DNA of 39,889 bases from a virus. The translations under genes were made by a program, and so were the position numbers. The notes beneath the pieces were generated by a model. It was not told the DNA's origin. It was given only the letters and a program-made list of their open reading frames with translations, and made no database searches. Every line of letters starts with the position of its first letter. Position 1 is the first letter of the stretch. Below are positions 15,870-22,838 of the stretch, in pieces. Location: the IMG/VR virus record IMGVR_UViG_3300043446_003606, positions 1-39,889 of that record; one strand, given 5' to 3'.

Positions 15870-16949
15870 TTAACGATAAAAGATATTGGTCACATAACCG
15901 GTTGTGATCAGCACTGTCACGGCCTGTTGTTCGGTGCCACCAAAGTTCAGGGGCAAGTACCCTGCGCCACCATTTGTGACAGTGATGGCACCAATGCCAC
16001 TTGGACCAACAAATGCCTCGCCCACAGCAGTTGCGCCAGCCCCGTTGCCCAGAATTTGAACACAAGGCGCTGCCATGTAGCCCGATCCTGCATTGGTCAC
16101 TGAGATACCTGTGACAACACCATCAACCACAGTGGCAGTGGCAGTGGCGCCATAGCCTAGGCTGTTGTTTATGCCCAGACGTAACAAGGGATGAAACCCC
16201 ACAACATTGATGTAAAAAGTACCAGTTTCGTCAAAGTACTGGCGGCTTTCAGTAACATCTACCCAGACTGACTCGTAATCTTGTGCACCCTGTACCTTAA
16301 GTGTACCAGTAAAGTGCACTAGATCGTACTTGATTGTGGTCAAGCTGGCGCCAGTGGTGTTGATATGACTTGAATAGTATTCAGTCAAATAATTGCGAGA
16401 CTGTGGTTGCGGAGATAGTGCCCAGTCTGGCCATGATTGTGGTCCAGGCTGCGGCCAAGAATTTTTTCCATTTATAGTGGGAATTGTCACTGGCTGACTT
16501 GGTATAAACTGTGGCAGTACTGAGTCAACTATGTCACAGTTACCTCTAGCGCCAGCATTGTCATCTACAAATGTGGCCTGCACATAGTCGCCTTGAGTGC
16601 GTTCAATACTGTAGCTGGCTGGTTGCGCTAGGATTTCAATGGTGTCTGCGGTGTTCAAAACAACTTTGACTCGGCCCAAAGGTGCACTAAGTACAGTCAT
16701 GTCTTTTTCAAGCAACAGTGTATCACCAGTTTGGTTCAACATTCTAAATTTGAACGTGCTACCTGTTATGTTTACAGGCTTTTCATCTTGGTTGATAAAT
16801 TCAAACAGTAAGACGTTGTCCACGCCCTTGTTGACAGTTAAAGTTTTTGCATACACTGGGTCATACCTCGCTGTGAAATACCCACCACTGGTGTCAATCA
16901 ATATCACCCGAATTATTTGTTGATATAAGTAAATGGTGGTTGAATACAT
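15870..16949 (-). CDS. Virion structural protein (tail/fibre type)
   Basis: 359 aa. The N-terminal half is a beta-rich Ig-like region (LLFEFINQDEKPVNITGSTFKFRML). A Pro/Gln/Trp-rich linker lies at 160-190. The C-terminal part carries two copies of a V-x-[NG]-[AG]-G-[SA]-G-Y motif (SVTNAGSGY near 291 and TVTNGGAGY near 334), a repeat common in tail-fibre and baseplate-linked proteins. GAGGATCC is the ribosome site and CATAAATA a late promoter 16 nt upstream. Proposed location: tail or fibre network of the virion. Confidence 0.7.
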   Translation of the reverse strand: MYSTTIYLYQQIIRVILIDTSGGYFTARYDPVYAKTLTVNKGVDNVLLFEFINQDEKPVNITGSTFKFRMLNQTGDTLLLEKDMTVLSAPLGRVKVVLNTADTIEILAQPASYSIERTQGDYVQATFVDDNAGARGNCDIVDSVLPQFIPSQPVTIPTINGKNSWPQPGPQSWPDWALSPQPQSRNYLTEYYSSHINTTGASLTTIKYDLVHFTGTLKVQGAQDYESVWVDVTESRQYFDETGTFYINVVGFHPLLRLGINNSLGYGATATATVVDGVVTGISVTNAGSGYMAAPCVQILGNGAGATAVGEAFVGPSGIGAITVTNGGAGYLPLNFGGTEQQAVTVLITTGYVTNIFYR

Positions 16950-16964
16950 AGGATCCTCGATACA

Positions 16965-16972
16965 TATTTATG
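16965..16972 (-). promoter_or_regulatory. Late promoter CATAAATA
   Basis: It lies just upstream of the 359-aa structural gene on the minus strand. The same bases include the ATG of the divergent 125-aa plus-strand gene, so the two genes share a 20-nt gap. Confidence 0.6.
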
Positions 16973-17347
16973 GGTAACAACATCTTTGAAAAACTGGCAG
17001 AAAAATACCCGTTTATAACACTGTGCGTGTACGCAAACAATGAATATATCGGTATAGTACAAAATAAAGATGATGCTGTTACGACTATCTACGACTTTGG
17101 TGCTGTGATAACACAAGAAGACAAACTAGAATTCTTGGAGTTGGCCAATACATGGTGGTGGGAGAGCAATCGTAGCATACCCATCAACATATTCTTGCGT
17201 GGTGACTGGGACAAGTTTCGTTCAACTCTGCGCACATTTTCCAACAAAGATCTAGAAATCCTCCATGGCCCTGTGTGCAGTTTGATAGATATTGCTCGCA
17301 AAAAAAACAAACGCAAATCAATTACCTTGGTCCGCCGTATTGAGTAA
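16970..17347 (+). CDS. Conserved T4-like hypothetical protein
   Basis: 125 aa, mixed alpha/beta, with conserved-looking blocks YIGIVQNKDDAVTTIYDFG, WWWESNR, INIFLR and FSNKDLEILHGPV, ending in basic residues. I recall close relatives in T4-like cyanophages, always without a function. It starts 20 nt from the divergent structural gene and has no strong ribosome site. It runs convergently into the miniature DnaE-like gene, overlapping its 3' end by 30 nt. Confidence 0.65.
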   Translation: MGNNIFEKLAEKYPFITLCVYANNEYIGIVQNKDDAVTTIYDFGAVITQEDKLEFLELANTWWWESNRSIPINIFLRGDWDKFRSTLRTFSNKDLEILHGPVCSLIDIARKKNKRKSITLVRRIE

Positions 17348-17896
17348 GTTCATATGCAGTGCAACTAATGCTGCATAGGAAATCGCATGACTCTTTTTAA
17401 ACGTATACCCACGCGATTCGTCCCCATCCCATACTGACGCAAACACTTCTGCCCAGGGTTTTCTTTGCAAGTGTGCCTTGCCTGGACGAATAATACTGAT
17501 AAAAGCAGCCATTCTAGGTATTGAGTCAGGTTTCATCACTGCCAACAAATCTATATAATTGCCCACGTGTACCAGTTGCGCAGCCCAGGCTGGATCTGTC
17601 CACAGTCGACTCCATGGGGGTGTTGCTGACAACATCTCTTCATAGTGTTCAGGATCGCGAATCAACTGATACACACTCATGTTCAGCAAGTCAATTTTGA
17701 AATAGCCACGCTGTTCTGCTGACTCATAGTCAATGGCAGCACAGCCATGCTCAATGTCTTGCGGAATATCTGTGATATAGATACCAGAATTGTGCCGGCG
17801 TACCCGACCATCCACCACTTGTCTGGCAGGTGTGTGATGGATCAGTTCTAGTATTCGACTGCGATCCGGGACGTCAATGTCAATGTCTGCACTCAT
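17318..17896 (-). CDS. Miniature DnaE-like protein
   Basis: 192 aa. It carries, in order, the same motifs as the 566-aa DnaE-like protein with the spacers removed: ADIDIDVP (3-10; Asp4/6/8), RHNSGIYITD (34-43), YFKIDLLN (65-72; third Asp69), IIRPGK (135-140) and YTFKKSHAISYA (164-175). These correspond to PDxDxD, KxGG, FDFLGL, RPG and FNKSHA of DNA polymerase III alpha. The RGS palm segment, fingers insertions, PHP and OB fold are absent, so polymerase activity is doubtful. Similar short proteins occur in T4-like marine phages, as I recall. It overlaps the upstream gene by 4 nt. Confidence 0.7.
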   Translation of the reverse strand: MSADIDIDVPDRSRILELIHHTPARQVVDGRVRRHNSGIYITDIPQDIEHGCAAIDYESAEQRGYFKIDLLNMSVYQLIRDPEHYEEMLSATPPWSRLWTDPAWAAQLVHVGNYIDLLAVMKPDSIPRMAAFISIIRPGKAHLQRKPWAEVFASVWDGDESRGYTFKKSHAISYAALVALHMNLLNTADQGN

Positions 17897-18234
17897 GTTC
17901 TACACAGCGCCACTACAGTTTTTAATTGCTCTTGGGCTTCACGCACAGCACCTAGGGCATCGGCCACAGCAGGATACTGTTCAGCCATGGCACGTGCTTC
18001 CTTTTCTTCCTGCATCTTTTCTCTTGCCCATGTCATAATTTCTTCAGCTTCTCCACTGAGGCCCACACTGGCAGTACCGGTCATGGCCAACCACGACGAG
18101 CCATCATACACTTGCACCTGCTGGTTGTGATATCTCAGCATGCCTGCACTGGGTGCGCCAGCATTGATGTAAGGCCCGCCCACTGAGCTGTTGACTGTGA
18201 CAAATGCACCAGTTGAATATACGTTTGTGATCAT
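17893..18234 (-). CDS. Conserved phage hypothetical protein
   Basis: 113 aa. The N-terminal half has a structural-protein flavour (AGMLRYHNQQVQVYDGSSWLAM resembles a virion beta motif, residues about 30-52). The C-terminal half is a charged helix pair (EEIMTWAREKMQEEKEARAMAEQYPAVADAL). Related C-terminal helices occur in cyanophage hypotheticals. It begins 1 nt after the stop of the zinc-finger protein gene and overlaps the mini-DnaE gene by 4 nt, so it is co-translated with replication genes. Function unknown. Confidence 0.6.
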   Translation of the reverse strand: MITNVYSTGAFVTVNSSVGGPYINAGAPSAGMLRYHNQQVQVYDGSSWLAMTGTASVGLSGEAEEIMTWAREKMQEEKEARAMAEQYPAVADALGAVREAQEQLKTVVALCRT

Positions 18235-18235
18235 G

Positions 18236-18925
18236 TTACCATCCTGCCTGTTTCAATATTTCTCGTGCATACTCTGTGTCAGCGGCATAGTCTGAAAACC
18301 TCTTCTGCCACACATCTGAATCTATGTAAGGCCATATCATGGTCACTTGGTCAGCGGTGAGTTCACTCAAAAACTTCTGTCCTGACTCTGAATTGTATAT
18401 CACCCATGGACTGATGCGTCCTGTGGTGACAGCATAGCACATGGCATGCGGGCTGCCGTATCTCAAACAGTCATTGGCAGCGGCTGAATGCTGTTCGGCC
18501 CAGTCTATGCCAAACTCCACTGCTCGTGCCAAGGCATCTTGCACTGCTTCTACCTGCAAATAATACAACAAGTATTCTGTGTACAGTTGATCTGACGCCC
18601 AGCGATCAATCTTTTTGTTGTGTTTCAGCAGCCACTCCAGGAACTGTCGAGGATTGATCACTCTGGTGGCAAAGCAGTACCTACCAAATTTTACAAAAGC
18701 CTTGTAGTAAGGTGAGTCAGCAAAGTCATCAAATGTTTTTAACTTTGCACTGCCTTGTGCTATTTCATAAAATCTAATGTAGGCATGAAAGCCCAGTTCA
18801 ACACCACGTTCGTTGCGTTCACTGCGTCTGCGTTTGGGTTCACACATGTGCACAGCCATGCTTTCTGGCCGTTTGAAAGTCTTGTGACAGAAGCCACAAG
18901 TGAGTTCACTTAGTGTCTCGGCCAT
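18236..18925 (-). CDS. Conserved T4-like protein with N-terminal C2HC zinc finger
   Basis: 229 aa. Residues 10-28 form a zinc-finger-like element (CGFCHKTFKRPESMAVHMC: Cys10, Cys13, His26, Cys28), followed by a basic stretch. The rest is helical with conserved-looking blocks (FVKFGRYC, WLLKHNKKIDRW, RYGSPHAMCYAVTTGRISPWVIYN). I recall strong relatives across T4-like cyanophages without an assigned role. The zinc finger, and its place between the gp62-like and DnaE-like genes, suggests nucleic-acid binding in replication or transcription. It overlaps the gp62-like gene by 20 nt. Confidence 0.65.
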   Translation of the reverse strand: MAETLSELTCGFCHKTFKRPESMAVHMCEPKRRRSERNERGVELGFHAYIRFYEIAQGSAKLKTFDDFADSPYYKAFVKFGRYCFATRVINPRQFLEWLLKHNKKIDRWASDQLYTEYLLYYLQVEAVQDALARAVEFGIDWAEQHSAAANDCLRYGSPHAMCYAVTTGRISPWVIYNSESGQKFLSELTADQVTMIWPYIDSDVWQKRFSDYAADTEYAREILKQAGW

Positions 18926-19358
18926 GATCTCTGATGTATTGATCTAGTTCTTTCTTTGTGGTCATTGACGCCAGCAAGGCCAGTTCGTCTTCTTTGTATG
19001 TGGGAAACAGTTCAGCCAGCTGCTTTTTGATAGCACTAGCACCTGCACCTGTTTCTTTTTTCTTGGGAGAGATCCAGTTATGTCTGGGCGTACCCATGTC
19101 GGGACTCACAGCAGTGGCACACAACCATTGCAGTTCAGGATGTCGATTGATGTTGAAGAAGTGCTTGTTCAATCGTTCATTGGTGGAGATCAAATAAAAC
19201 TCTTGCAAGTCTCGTGAACCTTCCACACACGACGCCCAACGAATCATGAGATAGTTTGAAAACTTCTTGCGTTCCTCTTCCGTGAGTTCGCGATAGAAAC
19301 GTCTGTTCTTGCGATCCAGTTGTCGCATCTCATTTACAATGTTTAGTTTATCGCTCAC
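18906..19358 (-). CDS. Probable sliding-clamp-loader small subunit, gp62-like
   Basis: 150 aa (T4 gp62 is 187). The middle (YLMIRWASCVEGSRDLQEFYLISTNERLN, then LQWLCATAVSPDMGTPRHNWIS) fits the pattern annotated gp62 in cyanophages and resembles the T4 segment around NYLMAAVPRGKRYGKW. If right, it forms the clamp loader with gp44, which loads gp45; neither of those lies in this window. The start overlaps the stop of the 99-aa gene by 4 nt. The family call is from memory and not certain. Confidence 0.55.
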   Translation of the reverse strand: MSDKLNIVNEMRQLDRKNRRFYRELTEEERKKFSNYLMIRWASCVEGSRDLQEFYLISTNERLNKHFFNINRHPELQWLCATAVSPDMGTPRHNWISPKKKETGAGASAIKKQLAELFPTYKEDELALLASMTTKKELDQYIRDHGRDTK

Positions 19359-19654
19359 TTGTCTACCTTGACTAACTTGTATATCATTATAGCACGTTCT
19401 AAGGCATCTTGTAAAGCAGGATTGGTTTTGGCCATGCGTCGAATATCATTCCACATTTTATCTTCACGTATGTGATCTATCAAGGGCCTACCATCTGAAG
19501 TTCTGTTGTCATAGTCAATTTGATGTCCACTCACAGGGTCATACCCATAGCCTATTAACTGCCGACTACTGGGATCAGCACCTTCTTCTCTGGCATACAC
19601 TTCGTTGCCTACACGTTCGTAAATGTATTTGGCTCCGGGTTTAAGAGTTCCCAT
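19355..19654 (-). CDS. Conserved T4-like hypothetical protein
   Basis: 99 aa from the ATG at 19654. A longer in-frame start would overlap most of the small gene upstream, and the conserved part begins MGTLKPGAKYIYERV. It contains NEVYAREEGADPSSRQLIG, a TSDGRPLIDHI motif and a C-terminal helix (MAKTNPALQDALERAIMIYKL). Close relatives are, as I recall, common in T4-like cyanophages, function unknown. The ATG overlaps the last codons of the 48-aa gene by 14 nt, so it is translationally coupled. Confidence 0.6.
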   Translation of the reverse strand: MGTLKPGAKYIYERVGNEVYAREEGADPSSRQLIGYGYDPVSGHQIDYDNRTSDGRPLIDHIREDKMWNDIRRMAKTNPALQDALERAIMIYKLVKVDK

Positions 19655-19787
19655 ACCAGTAACCATATTGAATGTGTGCCCAACGCAGGAATCTTTCCAG
19701 TCCTTCGCGATCATCAGGATAGCTCTCCAAATAGATCCGCACCATACGATTCAATTCATCAAACATTTGGGGTTCAGTGTAGGGCAT
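19641..19787 (-). CDS. Small hypothetical protein (48 aa)
   Basis: A short ORF starting MPYTEPQMFDELNRMVR and ending RWAHIQYGYWYGNS, then TAA. It fills the gap between the 166-aa gene, whose stop is 3 nt upstream, and the 99-aa gene, which it overlaps. The acidic/basic helix with an aromatic C-terminus looks like coding sequence, and it makes the operon gap-free. It has no clear ribosome site and depends on coupling. No known function. Confidence 0.6.
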   Translation of the reverse strand: MPYTEPQMFDELNRMVRIYLESYPDDREGLERFLRWAHIQYGYWYGNS

Positions 19788-19790
19788 ACA

Positions 19791-20291
19791 TCACCATGAT
19801 TTGTTGTAGTCAACTATTTCGCAGTTACGACTGATGTCTTTGACAAAGTACACACAGTCTGGATCAGGATCATCGCTCAAGGGCACAGCCAACAACTGTC
19901 CATTTTTAAGTTTGGGTGCATACCACGACACTTCGTGATACACATCCAAGATTTCGATATCGGGAAAGCTGGGACGGAAACTTGTGAGTGGATTGAATTG
20001 AAAAACTCGGAATCCACGATCATTGATTGAAGTCAAGGGCAACACTTCCAAATCACCTATTTCAGGTTCGCCTATGAGTATTTGCCAATCCATGGGCATC
20101 TTGATGGTGTTGGTTCCAATGCGCAGTACCAAGGCCGGGGCATTGAAACTTTCCAAAAATATTAGTGGAATAAAATGATAGTCTGGCTCTTGTGGATTTG
20201 AGTTGTCCAATATGGCAAAACGCATGTCATCAACTTCTTCGGGCAAGTGATCTAGGTCATAATGAATGTTGTCTAATGTAAGGATTCGCAT
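19791..20291 (-). CDS. Conserved T4-like hypothetical protein beside uvsW
   Basis: 166 aa, beta-rich. Conserved-looking blocks: YHFIPLIFLESF, MPMDWQILIGEPEIGDLEVLPLTS, NDRGFRVFQFNPL and GQLLAVPL. The same protein sits beside uvsW in many T4-like cyanophages, as I recall, so a role in recombination or replication control is possible but unproven. It starts at an ATG only 6 nt after a TATTAT -10 box with TTGACA 17 nt upstream, so its mRNA is probably leaderless; there is no ribosome site. Confidence 0.7.
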   Translation of the reverse strand: MRILTLDNIHYDLDHLPEEVDDMRFAILDNSNPQEPDYHFIPLIFLESFNAPALVLRIGTNTIKMPMDWQILIGEPEIGDLEVLPLTSINDRGFRVFQFNPLTSFRPSFPDIEILDVYHEVSWYAPKLKNGQLLAVPLSDDPDPDCVYFVKDISRNCEIVDYNKSW

Positions 20292-20297
20292 GTTGTT

Positions 20298-20326
20298 ATA
20301 ATATAGTTTTTTGTGACAAATGTCAA
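20298..20326 (-). promoter_or_regulatory. Sigma-70-type promoter giving a leaderless mRNA
   Basis: TTGACA (20321-20326), exactly 17 nt, TATTAT (20298-20303); the ATG at 20291 follows after 6 nt. The predicted start site is at or next to the initiation codon. Confidence 0.75.
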
Positions 20327-21792
20327 CCTAATTTCATCCAGTCTAGTTTCTCTTGTGTGAAAGGATAGTTGGCTTCCTTGTAGAACTGTTTGCGCTTGGT
20401 CAAATGACGCTTGGCAAACTTACAGGTGGATGTCACGTCCCAGATTTCCACATGGTCTTTATCTTCCGCTTTTCTAATACCACGACCAATGCTTTGGATG
20501 ACTCTAACAAAGCTCTTGCCAGGTTCAACAAGCACAAGATTAAAAATTCTAGGAATATTAATACCCACGGCAGCCACGCCATAGGTAGCCACAATAATTT
20601 TATCAGTTGATTCAGATACTTCATCATATTCTGCCTGTCGTTTTGATCCCTTGGTAGCACCTGACACAAACACAGCCCGATCTCCCAGCCGTTCAACCAA
20701 GGCCTGCCCGGCTGCCACACGGTCTACCAGCACCAGGGTGTTACCGGTTTCGTTCACTCGCCGCACAAGATCTGCCATGGTGTCCAGGCGTCCAGATTCC
20801 TCCAACAAGTATTTGAGTTCGCTTTGATAGTCCTTGTACTCCACATGATCAATCAACTGCACAATGTTCACATGACAGTTGGCCAACACACCCTGTTGTT
20901 GCAGTTCATTTGCGCTAAGTCGGCCAATCACAGGACCCAGGCTCACCAACAGTGCTTGGCTTTCAAATTTCTCTTTGGGCACTGTTCCGGTCAAACCCCA
21001 GCGAATTGGCACTCTGGCCATCACGCCTGTGAGCAAGGTTTTCAGTGCATCTGCCTTGGCCATGTGCACTTCGTCCACAATAACACACACCACATCTTCC
21101 AAGAACTCACCAATGGTGCAGTCGCCTACACCAGCCTTGGTGTTCTTCAGCAGGTTGTTGAGACTCTGCCATGTGCATATGGTGTGCTGACGTCCGTATT
21201 CTTTTCTGTCGCCAAAGTACACACCAACATCCTGTTGCATGTTGATGTAGTCGGCTTCGGTTTGTGTCACAAGACTCTTGTTGGGCACAATCACAATGCT
21301 ACGTCCATAGGGTGTGACTGCATTGCTCAGGGCCGCTGTCATAATGGTCTTGCCTGCGCCTGTGGCCACTTCCTGTATGCACTGTGGATTGGCCAGGAAG
21401 TTGTTGATGATTTCCACTTGATAGTCACGTAGGGCAATGGGTTCACCTGCGGCTGGATGTGTTCTAGGCCATGACACATGTGCAAATGATGTTTCTGTCA
21501 CAGGCTCAAAGTTGAATGTGTTTGAGTAGTCACGCTGATCATCCAAGTCAACGTCGTAGTCAAAACGTTCCAAGATGGGCAGGATCTCTGGCAGTAGATT
21601 CACATAAGTTGACCCGCCCAATTGGAAGTATGCTACCTTGCCATCCCAGCGTCCCAGTCGCACTGCTGGCAAATAACGTGCGGCAGGGTTTTCATATTTG
21701 AAAGCGTTTACCAGAGCCTTGCGAACATTCAAGTCCAGGCCTTCGATCTTGATGTTGACTTCGTCACGTATTTGTATGGTACAGCATTTCAT
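20323..21792 (-). CDS. uvsW: UvsW-type recombination helicase (SF2)
   Basis: 489 aa (T4 UvsW 503). An N-terminal double-stranded-DNA-binding domain (about 1-100) is followed by helicase motifs: a Q-like RDYQVEI (122-128), Walker A ATGAGKT (143-149), DEVH box (240-243), GLTGTVPKE motif III and an IQSIGRGIRK motif VI. UvsW unwinds R-loops and branched intermediates and shifts replication from origin- to recombination-dependent initiation in T4. Its end overlaps the promoter of the 166-aa gene by 4 nt. The 5' end overlaps the 294-aa gene. Confidence 0.93.
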   Translation of the reverse strand: MKCCTIQIRDEVNIKIEGLDLNVRKALVNAFKYENPAARYLPAVRLGRWDGKVAYFQLGGSTYVNLLPEILPILERFDYDVDLDDQRDYSNTFNFEPVTETSFAHVSWPRTHPAAGEPIALRDYQVEIINNFLANPQCIQEVATGAGKTIMTAALSNAVTPYGRSIVIVPNKSLVTQTEADYINMQQDVGVYFGDRKEYGRQHTICTWQSLNNLLKNTKAGVGDCTIGEFLEDVVCVIVDEVHMAKADALKTLLTGVMARVPIRWGLTGTVPKEKFESQALLVSLGPVIGRLSANELQQQGVLANCHVNIVQLIDHVEYKDYQSELKYLLEESGRLDTMADLVRRVNETGNTLVLVDRVAAGQALVERLGDRAVFVSGATKGSKRQAEYDEVSESTDKIIVATYGVAAVGINIPRIFNLVLVEPGKSFVRVIQSIGRGIRKAEDKDHVEIWDVTSTCKFAKRHLTKRKQFYKEANYPFTQEKLDWMKLG

Positions 21793-22648
21793 TTATAGTT
21801 ACTTCACGAACAAATTGTCGTGACCTTATTTGAGAGATTAATTCTTCCTGTGTGCCTGTATATTCTAAATCTGCCACAGGGAATCGCAGTGGTTGTGCTT
21901 GTACATTATACACATTTTCAATGCCATGAGCAAGAAAAAACTCTTGGTGTTGTGCAATGTATTGTTGCATGCTGGTGAGTTTATGTCGCAAATCTTTTTC
22001 AAAAAATGAAACTACAAAATCAGCACTGTAGTATCTGAATGGTTTAAATGCATCATCACCTATATATGTATCATTGTCATGCGAGAGGTCTTCTACTGTT
22101 TTTCCAATCTCACAGTAGTTAAGATACACTGTGCCAAATTTGATATCAAGTACACCGTATTCTTGCATGGTGTTGATATCTAACTGTTGAGTTTTGGGCA
22201 TACCAAACCACGTACAAACAAATCTTGGACTGGGTGCAAACATAGCAGTTTCACACCTATGCACCGCTAGGTTGAGATTTGCTAAAGCTTGCCTGACAGT
22301 GTCAGGTGCAGAGTGCCAATATTCTGATGTTTGTTGATCCAACAGTCCGTGATAACGTTCAAATATGTTGTGCAAATAATTTAGGCAATCTTGAGTGTAT
22401 TCAAACTCGCGGTTGATAATTCTATCATGTGCATTGATCGTGATAATACACTGTTGTATCATTTCAACAGCGCGACGTTGCTCTTGCTGAATTGTGCCAA
22501 ATCCGTAAAATCTATCTGGATTGTCCATGGGCCATGCGTGTCTTTGGCTCATGCGTTCAAGCCATAATTTGGCCAATGGTGTTGATCTTATTTGGAAACG
22601 CAATTCAAAATTGTCACTGCCTAATTTAATTATAAGATACTGAGACAT
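21764..22648 (-). CDS. Conserved phage hypothetical protein
   Basis: 294 aa from the ATG at 22648. An in-frame GTG at 22675 lies inside the -35/-10 region and is rejected. The N-terminus reads YLIIKLGSDNFELRFQIR; blocks WPMDNPDRFYGFG, YLHNIFERYHGLLDQQ, ALANLNLAVHRCE and FVCTWFGMPK look conserved. No catalytic motif recognised. The ATG follows the -10 box by 5 nt with no ribosome site, suggesting a leaderless message that also covers uvsW, which it overlaps by 29 nt. Confidence 0.65.
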   Translation of the reverse strand: MSQYLIIKLGSDNFELRFQIRSTPLAKLWLERMSQRHAWPMDNPDRFYGFGTIQQEQRRAVEMIQQCIITINAHDRIINREFEYTQDCLNYLHNIFERYHGLLDQQTSEYWHSAPDTVRQALANLNLAVHRCETAMFAPSPRFVCTWFGMPKTQQLDINTMQEYGVLDIKFGTVYLNYCEIGKTVEDLSHDNDTYIGDDAFKPFRYYSADFVVSFFEKDLRHKLTSMQQYIAQHQEFFLAHGIENVYNVQAQPLRFPVADLEYTGTQEELISQIRSRQFVREVTINEMLYHTNT

Positions 22649-22653
22649 ACCAC

Positions 22654-22682
22654 AGTATATACTCTCGCAATGCACAAGTCAA
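22654..22682 (-). promoter_or_regulatory. Sigma-70-type promoter giving a leaderless mRNA
   Basis: TTGACT (22677-22682), 17 nt, TATACT (22654-22659), then the ATG at 22648 after 5 nt. The -35 uses the T-run of the preceding terminator, so termination and restart are packed together. Confidence 0.7.
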
Positions 22683-22705
22683 AAAAACAGGGACCGAAGT
22701 CCCTG
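22681..22705 (-). terminator. Rho-independent terminator with UUCG loop
   Basis: On the minus strand CAGGGAC-TTCG-GTCCCTG is followed by seven T. A textbook stable tetraloop terminator that ends the AAA+ ATPase transcript. Confidence 0.92.
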
Positions 22706-22708
22706 TGT

Positions 22709-22741
22709 AAAAACCCGGGGCGGAGCCAACCAATCCCCGGG
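22709..22741 (-). terminator. Second, upstream rho-independent terminator
   Basis: A 7-bp G/C stem, CCCGGGG (22735-22741, read on minus) with CCCCGGG (22714-22720) and a 14-nt loop, followed by TTTTT. With the next hairpin it makes a tandem terminator. Confidence 0.75.
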
Positions 22742-22747
22742 GTAGAA

Positions 22748-22837
22748 TTATTCTAAAACCAAAATAACAAATGCCAACAATACTGCTAACCATGGGTGTC
22801 CAAAGAACACCAACATTAGAACAGCAATCCAAGCCAT
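22748..22837 (-). CDS. 29-residue single-span membrane microprotein
   Basis: An ATG one nucleotide after the stop of the AAA+ gene opens a 29-codon frame: MAWIAVLMLVFFGHPWL and then AVLLAFVILVLE. It is almost entirely hydrophobic, with one His-Pro in the middle and a final Glu, giving one membrane span or a kinked hairpin. Its stop lies just before the tandem terminators, so it is the last gene of this early transcript. It would be missed by usual length cut-offs. Coupled translation with the ATPase gene is likely. Role unknown; a membrane-active accessory or inhibitor is possible. Confidence 0.6.
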   Translation of the reverse strand: MAWIAVLMLVFFGHPWLAVLLAFVILVLE

Positions 22838-22838
22838 G

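Noticed and set aside
18906-19358. Identification as the late sigma factor gp55
   Set aside because: No sigma-like helix-turn-helix or core-binding motif was seen; the pattern fits gp62 better.
19370-19420. TATAAT on the minus strand inside the 99-aa gene as an internal promoter
   Set aside because: No -35 element at 16-18 nt matches well, and it lies inside tightly coupled coding sequence.
20824-21432. A 202-codon plus-strand frame rich in His and Cys
   Set aside because: It lies wholly within uvsW, in an opposing frame, and has no promoter or ribosome site.
22648-22675. GTG at 22675 as start of the hypothetical gene
   Set aside because: The codon falls inside the -35/-10 promoter region; the ATG at 22648 follows the -10 box.
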